From contig CAJQJT010000103.1 of NCBI GenBank assembly GCA_905478725.1, positions 1 through 9,440 on the forward strand: a DNA stretch of 9,440 nt, written 5' to 3'. This DNA is from an uncultured Pseudomonadales bacterium. Its GTDB lineage: Bacteria > Pseudomonadota > Gammaproteobacteria > Pseudomonadales > Porticoccaceae. Positions 1 to 5,279 of the stretch are shown here, one piece after another (position 1 is the first letter of the stretch; each line of letters opens with the position of its first letter). A model generated the notes under the pieces. It was given only the letters and a program-made list of their open reading frames with translations. It did not search any database and had not been told where the DNA came from. The position numbers were made by a program, and so were the translations under genes.

Positions 1-11
1 CGCCCCAGCCA
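1..11 (+). tRNA. tRNA-Gln, 3' end only (partial at window edge)
   Basis: The first 11 bases, CGCCCCAGCCA, read as the 3' strand of a tRNA acceptor stem (CGCCCCA), discriminator G and an encoded CCA. This is the 3' end I know from gammaproteobacterial tRNA-Gln(TTG), whose 5' strand is TGGGGCG and whose discriminator is G73. The position directly before prs agrees with the usual order ispE - tRNA-Gln - prs in Pseudomonas-like genomes. The body of the tRNA, including the anticodon, lies outside the window, so the identity rests on these few bases plus the neighbourhood. Confidence 0.72.
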
Positions 12-41
12 TATCTTATTATGAATACCAGGAAAAATGAC

Positions 42-983
42 GTGGCAAGATTGATGGTCTTCTCCGGGAACGCAAACCCGGCACTGGCGAATGAAATCGC
101 CCGTACACTGGGAATCCCGCTTGGTAACGCAGGTGTTTCACTCTTCTCCGACGGCGAAATCAATATAGAGATTCGTGAGAACGTCCGCGGAAATGACGTG
201 TTTGTAGTTCAACCTACCTGTGCACCGACCAATCGCCACCTCATGGAACTGATATTGATGATCGACGCTCTGCGTCGCGCATCTGCCGGTCGTATCACCG
301 CAGTTGTTCCCTACTTTGGCTATGCCCGCCAAGATCGCCGAGTCCGCTCAGTTCGTGTGCCTATCAGTGCAAAAGTTGTTGCCGATATGCTCTCTAACGC
401 CGGCGTCGATCGCGTTCTCACTGTTGACCTCCACGCAGAGCAGATTCAAGGCTTCTTCAACTGCACAGTTGATAACGTTTACGGTGCGCCAGTTTTACTC
501 GGTGATATCGAGCGTCAAAATTACGAAAATCTCTTGGTTGTCTCTCCAGATGTTGGCGGCGTTGTTCGCGCTAGAGCAGTAGCCAAACAGCTCGACTGTG
601 ATCTAGCAATTATTGATAAGCGTCGCCCTTCTTCTAATCAGAGCGAAGTGATGAATCTGATCGGTGAAGTGGAAGGCCGCACCTGTGTGTTGGTAGACGA
701 TATCGTCGACACCGCTGGCACCCTCTGTAAAGCCGCTGAAGCGCTGAAGAAAAATGGCGCTACCAAGGTTGTTGCTTACTCTACCCACGCGGTATTGTCA
801 GGCAGTGCAATCGAAAATATTAAAAACTCGCAGCTCGATGAACTGGTAGTAACCAACAGTATCCCGCTGCGGGAAGATGCTAAAAAGTGCGGCAAGATTC
901 GCACTCTGTCTCTGGGCAAACTCCTCGGTGAGTCCGTGCGTCGCATCAGCAACGAAGAATCTATCAGCGCCATGTTCGACTAA
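42..983 (+). CDS. prs: Ribose-phosphate pyrophosphokinase (PRPP synthase)
   Basis: Cytoplasmic class I PRPP synthase. It transfers pyrophosphate from ATP to ribose 5-phosphate to make PRPP, the precursor of purines, pyrimidines, NAD, histidine and tryptophan. Seen, numbering from the GTG at 42 (313 aa): FSDGE near 35-39, the ATP-binding YARQDR at 94-99, [11 protein letters not shown] at 129-139, the flexible-loop KRRP at 193-196 with the catalytic Lys/Arg pair, and the PRPP-binding loop [12 protein letters not shown] at 216-227. The end [11 protein letters not shown] is typical of gammaproteobacterial Prs. Start choice: an ATG at 21 is in frame, but it lies 9 bp after the tRNA-Gln CCA with no room for a ribosome binding site. 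GTG 42 has AGGA at 30-33, 8 bp upstream, and gives [13 protein letters not shown], which aligns with the family N-terminus (MSKMMVFTGNANP in Pseudomonas, from memory). It is the first gene of the prs-rplY-pth-ychF block. The promoter is not visible and may be that of the tRNA or lie further upstream. Confidence 0.97.
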   Translation: MARLMVFSGNANPALANEIARTLGIPLGNAGVSLFSDGEINIEIRENVRGNDVFVVQPTCAPTNRHLMELILMIDALRRASAGRITAVVPYFGYARQDRRVRSVRVPISAKVVADMLSNAGVDRVLTVDLHAEQIQGFFNCTVDNVYGAPVLLGDIERQNYENLLVVSPDVGGVVRARAVAKQLDCDLAIIDKRRPSSNQSEVMNLIGEVEGRTCVLVDDIVDTAGTLCKAAEALKKNGATKVVAYSTHAVLSGSAIENIKNSQLDELVVTNSIPLREDAKKCGKIRTLSLGKLLGESVRRISNEESISAMFD

Positions 984-998
984 CAGCAGGCGCTGTTA
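981..998 (+). other. Perfect hairpin overlapping the prs stop codon
   Basis: TAACAGC (981-987), loop AGGC, GCTGTTA (992-998) form a perfect 7-bp stem that includes the prs stop codon. No run of T follows, so it is not a standard intrinsic terminator. It could be an mRNA-stability or processing element between prs and rplY, or chance. The rest of the 93-bp gap shows only a weak 4-bp CCTC/GAGG hairpin (1006-1019) and the rplY ribosome binding site AGGAG at 1066-1070. Confidence 0.3.
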
Positions 999-1076
999 CA
1001 ACCGCCTCAATTTCGAGGTAAAAAACTCCGTTTTAGGTCTGGTCGCGGTCTGATTCGGCATTACTAGGAGACTATT

Positions 1077-1730
1077 ATGTCTACTGATTTTACATTACAC
1101 GCAAAGGGTCGTGAGGATACAGGGAAAGGTGCGAGCCGCCGCCTGCGTCGTCTGGCTGCAGAAATACCAGCAATCGTTTATGGCGGCAAAAATGCCCCAG
1201 CAAAGATTAGCATGAACCACAAAGACGTAGTAAAAGCGCTCGAGAACGAAGCCTTTTACTCACACGTTATTGCCCTGGATATCGACGGCAAGTCACAGGA
1301 CGTAATCCTGAAAGACGTGCAGCGTCACCCAATCAAGCCAGTTATCTTGCACATGGATTTTCTCCGCGTTAACAAGACCACTCTGCTGAACACCAAGGCA
1401 CCGCTTCACTACACCAACGAAGATGTCTGTGTTGGCGTTAAAGTCGGTGGCGGTATCATTGCCCACACCATGACTGAAATTGATATTAGCTGTCTGCCAC
1501 AGGATCTGCCTGAGTACATCGAAGTTGATATGTCAGCAGTTGAGCTTGGCCAGACCTTGCATATCTCTGACATCACCTTCCCTAAAGGTGTATCCAGTGT
1601 TGCATTGAGCCACGGTCCTGATCACGATTTACCCATCGTCAGCATCAACAAGCCTAAGGCCGCGCCAGTCGAAGATGACACCGCACCTGCAGCACCTGAA
1701 AGTGAAAATGGATCGGCAAGCGAAGAGTAA
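1077..1730 (+). CDS. rplY: 50S ribosomal protein L25, long (Ctc/TL5) form
   Basis: Binds 5S rRNA in the central protuberance of the 50S subunit. The 217-aa product is the two-domain Ctc/TL5 type, not the 94-aa E. coli type. Seen: the N-terminal 5S-binding beta-barrel with GASRRLRR (18-25), PAIVYGG (31-37) and DVQRHPIKPVILHMDFLRV (80-98), then a beta-rich second domain from about 100 to 190. An acidic, Ala/Pro/Ser/Glu-rich tail (about 195-217) is probably disordered. The start is an ATG with AGGAG 6 bp upstream, and the first residues (FTLHAKGREDTGKGASRRLRR) fit the family start. It lies 93 bp after prs and 33 bp before pth. Placement between prs and pth is conserved in many gammaproteobacteria and suggests joint transcription with other translation genes. 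Confidence 0.96.
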   Translation: MSTDFTLHAKGREDTGKGASRRLRRLAAEIPAIVYGGKNAPAKISMNHKDVVKALENEAFYSHVIALDIDGKSQDVILKDVQRHPIKPVILHMDFLRVNKTTLLNTKAPLHYTNEDVCVGVKVGGGIIAHTMTEIDISCLPQDLPEYIEVDMSAVELGQTLHISDITFPKGVSSVALSHGPDHDLPIVSINKPKAAPVEDDTAPAAPESENGSASEE

Positions 1731-1763
1731 TCTTCAGATTGCCAACCTGAGTAGGCCCTGACA

Positions 1764-2351
1764 TTGGAAACGCCCGTAGAGTTAATCGTGGGGCTGGGAA
1801 ATCCCGGCCCTAACTATGATCGGACGCGTCACAATGCCGGGGCCGACTTGGTTCTGGAATTAGCTAAAAGTTATCACGCCACGCTGAAACACGAATCAAA
1901 GTTTTTTGGTGATACTGCCAAAATCAACATTGATGGTCGCGACGTCCGATTGCTTATCCCCACTACCTTTATGAATCGCAGCGGTCAGTCAGTTGCAGCT
2001 CTGGCGCGTTTCTATCAGGTGCCCGTGGAAGCCATCTTGGTGGTTCACGATGAGCTCGATATAGCGCCCGGTGCAGCACGATTTAAAAAAGGTGGCGGTC
2101 ACGGCGGCCACAATGGTCTGCGTGATATTGTTCAGAGCCTGGGTAACAATAAAAGCTTTGCCCGCCTGCGAATTGGCATTGGCCATCCAGGCGACGCCCG
2201 TCAGGTTGCGGACTATGTGCTTAAAAAAGCCTCAGCCTCAGACCAACAACTAATTGCTAACAGTATTGATGATGCTCTGCGCACTCTGCCCCTGGCCATA
2301 GCCGGTCAATGGGAACGCGCCATGACAGCACTCCATACTGTGCAACAATAA
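1764..2351 (+). CDS. pth: Peptidyl-tRNA hydrolase
   Basis: Cleaves the ester bond of peptidyl-tRNA released from stalled ribosomes, recycling tRNA. It is essential in E. coli. The 195-aa product matches the family length (E. coli 194). Seen, with an offset of 3 from E. coli: N13 in GLGNPG, the catalytic H23 in TRHNAG, N71 in [10 protein letters not shown]96 in VVHDELD, N117 in [10 protein letters not shown] and R136 in [10 protein letters not shown]. All active-site and tRNA-contact residues I know are present. The start is TTG. The frame is closed upstream by a TAG at 1752-1754, the only other in-frame candidate is CTG 1758, and a weak GTAGG (1751-1755) lies 8 bp before the TTG. It follows rplY by 33 bp and precedes ychF by 28 bp, as in the conserved rplY-pth-ychF order. 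Confidence 0.97.
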   Translation: METPVELIVGLGNPGPNYDRTRHNAGADLVLELAKSYHATLKHESKFFGDTAKINIDGRDVRLLIPTTFMNRSGQSVAALARFYQVPVEAILVVHDELDIAPGAARFKKGGGHGGHNGLRDIVQSLGNNKSFARLRIGIGHPGDARQVADYVLKKASASDQQLIANSIDDALRTLPLAIAGQWERAMTALHTVQQ

Positions 2352-2379
2352 CGCTAGACACTAGCACAAGGATTATAAA

Positions 2380-3471
2380 ATGGGTTTTAACTGCGGAATT
2401 GTTGGCTTACCTAACGTGGGTAAATCCACTCTTTTTAATGCGCTTACCAAAGCGGGCATCAGCGCGGAAAATTTCCCCTTTTGTACCATTGAGCCCAATA
2501 CCGGCATTGTGCCGATTCCCGATCCGCGCCAGGATTTGATCTCCGCGATCGTTAAACCTGAACGCATAGTTCCCACCAGCATGGAATTTGTCGATATTGC
2601 CGGTCTGGTTGCCGGCGCCTCCAAAGGTGAAGGTCTGGGCAATAAATTTTTGGGTACTATTCGTGAAACCGACGCAATCGCTCACGTGGTGCGCTGCTTT
2701 GACGATGAGAACGTCATCCATGTTGAAGGCACTATCAGCCCAGCAGACGACATAGATGTTATCAATACCGAACTGGCCCTGGCTGACCTCGACAGTGTCG
2801 AGAAAGCTATTTTGCGAGCCGCAAAAGCCGCCAAAGGCAAAGACCAAGACGCGGTTGCGTTAAAAGCAGTAGCAGAGAAAATTCTCCCGCACCTCAACGA
2901 AGCCAAGCCCTTGCGATCCTTTAAATTGACTGACGACGAGCTCGCCGTACTCAAGCCGCTCAGCCTGCTGACATTAAAGCCGACCATGTATATTGCCAAC
3001 GTCGATGAAGAGGGTTTCGAAAACAATCCTTATCTTGATACAGTTATGGCTATAGCCGAAGCTGAAGGCTCAGTGGTAGTGCCGATCTGTAATAAACTTG
3101 AAGCCGAAATCAGCGAGCTGGAAGACGACGAAAAAGCTGAGTTCCTTGAAGAGATGGGCATGCAGGAACCAGGCCTCAACCGGGTTATTCGCGCCGGCTA
3201 CAACTTGCTCAACCTGCAGACTTACTTTACCGCAGGCGTTCAAGAAGTTCGCGCCTGGACCATTCCAGTGGGTGCCACCGCGCCACAGAGTGCGGGTAAG
3301 ATCCACACCGATTTTGAGAAAGGCTTTATTCGTGCTGAAATTATTGGCTACGACGACTATATCGCCGGCAATGGCGAGCAAGGCGCAAAGGATGCCGGTA
3401 AATGGCGTCTCGAAGGCAAAGAATACATCGTTAAAGACGGCGACGTTATTCACTTCCGCTTTAATGTCTAG
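2380..3471 (+). CDS. ychF: Redox-regulated ATPase YchF (OLA1 family)
   Basis: Obg-family P-loop protein that prefers ATP to GTP, associates with ribosomes and is linked to translation-start fidelity and to the oxidative stress response. The 363-aa product equals the usual length. Seen: the G1 loop GLPNVGKST (9-17), an FCTIEPN segment (35-40), G3 DIAGL (72-76), and NVDE (207-210) in place of the NKxD that gives GTP specificity, as expected for the ATP-preferring YchF. A helical insert spans about 130-195 and a C-terminal TGS domain about 278-363. The start is an ATG with AGGA 7 bp upstream and the canonical [17 protein letters not shown] beginning. It is probably co-transcribed with pth; the next gene starts only 6 bp after its stop. 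Confidence 0.97.
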   Translation: MGFNCGIVGLPNVGKSTLFNALTKAGISAENFPFCTIEPNTGIVPIPDPRQDLISAIVKPERIVPTSMEFVDIAGLVAGASKGEGLGNKFLGTIRETDAIAHVVRCFDDENVIHVEGTISPADDIDVINTELALADLDSVEKAILRAAKAAKGKDQDAVALKAVAEKILPHLNEAKPLRSFKLTDDELAVLKPLSLLTLKPTMYIANVDEEGFENNPYLDTVMAIAEAEGSVVVPICNKLEAEISELEDDEKAEFLEEMGMQEPGLNRVIRAGYNLLNLQTYFTAGVQEVRAWTIPVGATAPQSAGKIHTDFEKGFIRAEIIGYDDYIAGNGEQGAKDAGKWRLEGKEYIVKDGDVIHFRFNV

Positions 3472-3477
3472 AGCATT

Positions 3478-4410
3478 ATGAGCATGGTCTCAGGGCGCTG
3501 GAAGTTTGGACTTCTCCTAGCCCTGACAACTGCTATTCTGTGGGGCGTACTACCCATTGCACTCAAAGGTGTAATGGAGACCCTAGATCCCATTACCACC
3601 ACGTTTTTTCGCTTTGCACTGGCAGCACTGCTACTAACCCCCTATATCCTTTTGCGCAGCCGACACGCCAGTGGGCTGTCGTTGTTCAGTCGCCTGCAAT
3701 CACCGCGACTATTTTTCCAGATGCTAGCCGCAGGCCTATTACTCACAGCAAATTACGCCCTGTATATTCTCGGCTTAGAACGCACCACTGCGGAAGCAGC
3801 ACAGATTGTTATTCAAACCGCTCCCATGCTGCTCTTACTCAGCGGCATCTGGGTTTTTGGTGAGCGCCTATCGAAACGCCAATGGCTCGGATGTATTAGC
3901 TTTGTCACTGGCCTCTGTGTGTTTTTCTCCCCGCGTTTTTACGATGTCTTTATCGCTGTAAATGCCTATGGCATTGGCGTTATGCTGATATTGGTCGCCG
4001 CATTGGTGTGGACAGGCTATGCCATCATGCAAAAATTCTTGCTGCAACAATTTAGCTCTCAAGAAACCATGGTGGTGTTTTACTGGATCGGAACCTTGGC
4101 ATTTTTACCCTTTGCTGACTTCTCCGAACTGCCCCAGCTGTCCAACCTTCAGTGGGGACTCCTAGTCTTCTGCGGTTTAAATACCCTGATCGCCTATGGC
4201 AGTTTTGCAGAGGCAATGGCCCATATCGAAGCCTCGAAAGTCAGCGCCCTCTTAGCTCTAACACCCATGATCACAGTGACCACTGTGCATTTAATTCCCA
4301 TACCAGGGCTAGTCGTAGAACCCATAACAGCATTAACCCTCTGCGGCGCCGCCTTGGTGGTCGGTGGATCTATGCTGACCGCCCTGGGCAAGTCAAACCC
4401 AGCTCGCTAG
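3478..4410 (+). CDS. EamA/DMT-family permease (10 predicted TM helices), substrate unknown
   Basis: Inner-membrane carrier of the drug/metabolite transporter superfamily. The 310-aa product has the two-repeat EamA layout: repeat one about 10-150, repeat two about 165-303, each with about five hydrophobic helices. Seen: AILWGVLPIALKG at 19-31, FFRFALAALLL at 43-53, the end-of-repeat motif IWVFGERLSKRQWLG (124-138), a second-repeat WTGYAIMQK (178-186) and EASKVSALLALTPM (251-264) near the end. The substrate cannot be told from sequence, since the family covers amino acids, sugars, nucleotide precursors and others. The ATG is 6 bp after the ychF stop without a strong Shine-Dalgarno, so translation is probably coupled to ychF; ATG 3484 is an alternative start. 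It interrupts the ychF - tRNA-Met spacing I expect from Pseudomonas-like genomes, so it looks like a lineage-specific addition to the operon. Confidence 0.9.
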   Translation: MSMVSGRWKFGLLLALTTAILWGVLPIALKGVMETLDPITTTFFRFALAALLLTPYILLRSRHASGLSLFSRLQSPRLFFQMLAAGLLLTANYALYILGLERTTAEAAQIVIQTAPMLLLLSGIWVFGERLSKRQWLGCISFVTGLCVFFSPRFYDVFIAVNAYGIGVMLILVAALVWTGYAIMQKFLLQQFSSQETMVVFYWIGTLAFLPFADFSELPQLSNLQWGLLVFCGLNTLIAYGSFAEAMAHIEASKVSALLALTPMITVTTVHLIPIPGLVVEPITALTLCGAALVVGGSMLTALGKSNPAR

Positions 4411-4441
4411 CCGCCCTAAATGACTCTTGGAGCCGTTCTAG

Positions 4442-4636
4442 CTTAGACGGATACAAGATATAGCTTTGCGCTGGAATCAGCAGAGAGCGATCTACAGCAG
4501 CGATTTCATGCATGACTTTCTAGGCCATAACACGGTGATCCGCAGAGCTGTGAATATTACTGAAAATTCCAGCGGCGACTTGTATATCTCAGACGATTTA
4601 GCCAGCAGAATTTATCGGATTATCTACAACAATTGA
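4442..4636 (+). pseudogene. Remnant of a PQQ-dependent sugar (sorbosone-type) dehydrogenase, C-terminal end
   Basis: This 64-codon open stretch has no plausible start and ends at TGA 4634-4636. Its last part reads SGDLYISDDLASRIYRI followed by IYNN. That is the closing beta-propeller blade of soluble PQQ-dependent sugar / L-sorbosone dehydrogenases, which typically end D-G-x-L-Y-V-S-D-D-x-A-G-x-I-Y-R-I-x-Y. Upstream DFMHDFLGH (roughly residues 22-30 of the fragment) resembles the DFMTGFL segment that precedes that blade in the same family. A complete enzyme would be about 350-450 aa and exported, so most of the gene is gone. A stop (TAG 4439-4441) lies just before, and the permease stop is 31 bp away. 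The family call is from memory of the motif; the loss of the rest is seen directly. Confidence 0.6.
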
Positions 4637-4637
4637 T

Positions 4638-4664
4638 AGGCCTGAGGAATGCAAGAGGCCTCTT
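4638..4664 (+). terminator. AGGCCT hairpin / palindrome, possible old terminator
   Basis: Just past the remnant's stop codon, AGGCCT (4638-4643) recurs at 4656-4661. As the hexamer is self-complementary, the two copies can pair as a 6-bp stem with a 12-base loop, followed by CTTT. The second copy sits in a perfect 12-bp palindrome AAGAGGCCTCTT (4653-4664). This would suit a weak intrinsic terminator left from the lost dehydrogenase gene, but the T-run is short. Confidence 0.3.
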
Positions 4665-4674
4665 TAGAGACGGG

Positions 4675-4839
4675 CATAAAAAGACCTCTGACCGAGATAT
4701 ATCTCCACTGCCGCCTGTATTTAAGACCAACATCTATTATAAAACACAGAGACTTCTGGACATCCTGGCTTAAGCAATAGCAAACCATGTTGGTCCAGAC
4801 AGTTTTGACACAGCCCGGTCAGAGGCTGGAGTTATTATG
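4675..4839. repeat. Nested imperfect inverted-repeat element, possible structured RNA or MITE remnant
   Basis: Several arm pairs lie in strictly nested order: CATAA 4675-4679 / TTATG 4835-4839; CCTCTGACCG 4685-4694 / CGGTCAGAGG 4816-4825; CTGT 4715-4718 / ACAG 4799-4802; GACCAACAT 4725-4733 / ATGTTGGTC 4787-4795; CTATT 4734-4738 / AATAG 4776-4780. Together they could fold into a long bulged hairpin with about 33 paired positions. A further TCTGGAC/GTCCAGA pair (4755-4761 / 4793-4799) offers an alternative fold. No open frame of meaningful size explains it. It could be a non-coding RNA, a decayed miniature inverted-repeat element, or partly chance. No target-site duplication is evident. Confidence 0.4.
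4694..4705. repeat. Perfect 12-bp palindrome GAGATATATCTC
   Basis: GAGATATATCTC is fully self-complementary. It overlaps the inner edge of the 10-bp arm of the nested repeat by one base and lies 41 bp (centre to centre) from the other 12-bp palindrome at 4653-4664. It might be a dimeric-regulator site or a local hairpin. No regulator can be named. Confidence 0.3.
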
Positions 4840-4908
4840 AGAAAGTTTTCGCCAGAATGATTGACCTAGCTATCAGTTCAGAAAATAGAGACTTAGATTT
4901 AATAAAAG

Positions 4909-4924
4909 TGTGATGAAGATCACA
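4909..4924. promoter_or_regulatory. CRP-type binding site (candidate)
   Basis: TGTGATGAAGATCACA is a perfect TGTGA-N6-TCACA palindrome with symmetric arms TGTGAT/ATCACA, the core consensus of E. coli CRP and its Vfr homologues. Its centre is about 98 bp upstream of the start site predicted for tRNA-Met, an unusual distance for that gene. It may serve an unannotated transcript, or be a relic of whatever stood in this gap. Binding is inferred from sequence only. Confidence 0.42.
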
Positions 4925-4979
4925 ACAAGAAGCGCCGCAGGTCGAGTTACAGCTTTGTTATCAAAGACGCTTGAAGCTA

Positions 4980-5008
4980 TTGACAAATACCCCATCTGTA
5001 GCCAAAAT
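4980..5008 (+). promoter_or_regulatory. Sigma-70 promoter for tRNA-Met
   Basis: A perfect -35 TTGACA (4980-4985), a 17-bp spacer and a -10 CAAAAT (5003-5008; 4 of 6 matches) precede the tRNA by 33 bp. The bases after the -10 are GC-rich (GCGCGCCCC, 5009-5017), the discriminator type associated with stringent control of stable-RNA promoters in E. coli. Transcription would start near 5015. Confidence 0.6.
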
Positions 5009-5041
5009 GCGCGCCCCTATTACAGGGTATCTGTACTTTAT

Positions 5042-5118
5042 AGCTACGTAGCTCAGCTGGTTAGAGCACAGCATTCATAATGCTGGGGTCGGCGGTTCAA
5101 GTCCGCCCGTAGCTACCA
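5042..5118 (+). tRNA. tRNA-Met (CAT), elongator type
   Basis: A complete 77-base cloverleaf with encoded CCA: acceptor AGCTACG/CGTAGCT, T8, D-stem GCTC/GAGC, anticodon stem CAGCA/TGCTG with loop TTCATAA (anticodon CAT at 5076-5078), variable loop GGGTC, T-stem GGCGG/CCGCC with loop TTCAAGT, discriminator A. The fully paired acceptor rules out initiator tRNA. The TACGTAGCTCAG start and GGGGTC resemble elongator tRNA-Met of E. coli and Pseudomonas more than the CAT-bearing tRNA-Ile2. The first pair is A1-U72 where I expect G1-C72. A tRNA-Met near ychF fits Pseudomonas-like gene order. A T5 run at 5123-5127 may help termination, but no GC-rich stem precedes it other than the tRNA itself. Confidence 0.95.
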
Positions 5119-5162
5119 TCTATTTTTATCGCATCACCCACTAATTAATGCAGTTTAGCCTT

Positions 5163-5180
5163 AGGGGCAGATTCCCCTTT
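5163..5180 (+). terminator. Short GC hairpin after tRNA-Met, weak terminator candidate
   Basis: AGGGG (5163-5167), loop CAGATT, CCCCT (5174-5178) followed by TT form a 5-bp GC stem 45 bp after the tRNA. A second 5-bp hairpin, GATAG/CTATC, follows at 5181-5194. They lie between the plus-strand tRNA and the minus-strand transporter. Both T-runs are too short for a confident call. The rest of 5119-5279 shows nothing else I can support. Confidence 0.25.
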
Positions 5181-5279
5181 GATAGGTAGCTATCCAAAAC
5201 TTGCATAACTCCAATTCGAAGCCTTTGTAAAACTCAATAATGCTAACTTTAAGGCGCCCAACCCTGACACCTATTAAGC

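Noticed and set aside
1006..1024. CCTC/GAGG hairpin followed by TAAAAAA in the prs-rplY gap, considered as a terminator, and TTACAA / TAAAAA (996-1024) as an rplY promoter
   Set aside because: The stem is 4 bp and followed by A, not T, on the coding strand. The promoter boxes match only about half the consensus.
2407..2847. Long minus-strand open frame opposite ychF
   Set aside because: A shadow of the ychF reading frame: no recognisable domain and no ribosome binding site, and the sense strand encodes a complete conserved protein. The same holds for 3070-3453 and 2682-3026.
4839..4914. Two tiny overlapping frames, MRKFSPE (ATG near 4838) and MIDLAISSENRDLDLIKV (ATG near 4857)
   Set aside because: Overlapping start and stop look like coupled leader peptides, but at 7 and 18 codons, with no downstream gene or attenuator structure, there is no support for a gene.
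4913..5080. 55-codon plus-strand frame beginning MKITTRSAAG and ending VAQLVRAQHS
   Set aside because: It has no ribosome binding site, starts inside the CRP-like palindrome and ends inside the tRNA-Met anticodon loop. VAQLVRA is the well-known false peptide from translating a tRNA 5' half.
5042..5194. tRNA-Met as an integration (att) site
   Set aside because: The only downstream copy of the tRNA 3' end is a 7-bp GTAGCTA at 5186-5192. No integrase or long direct repeat is present.
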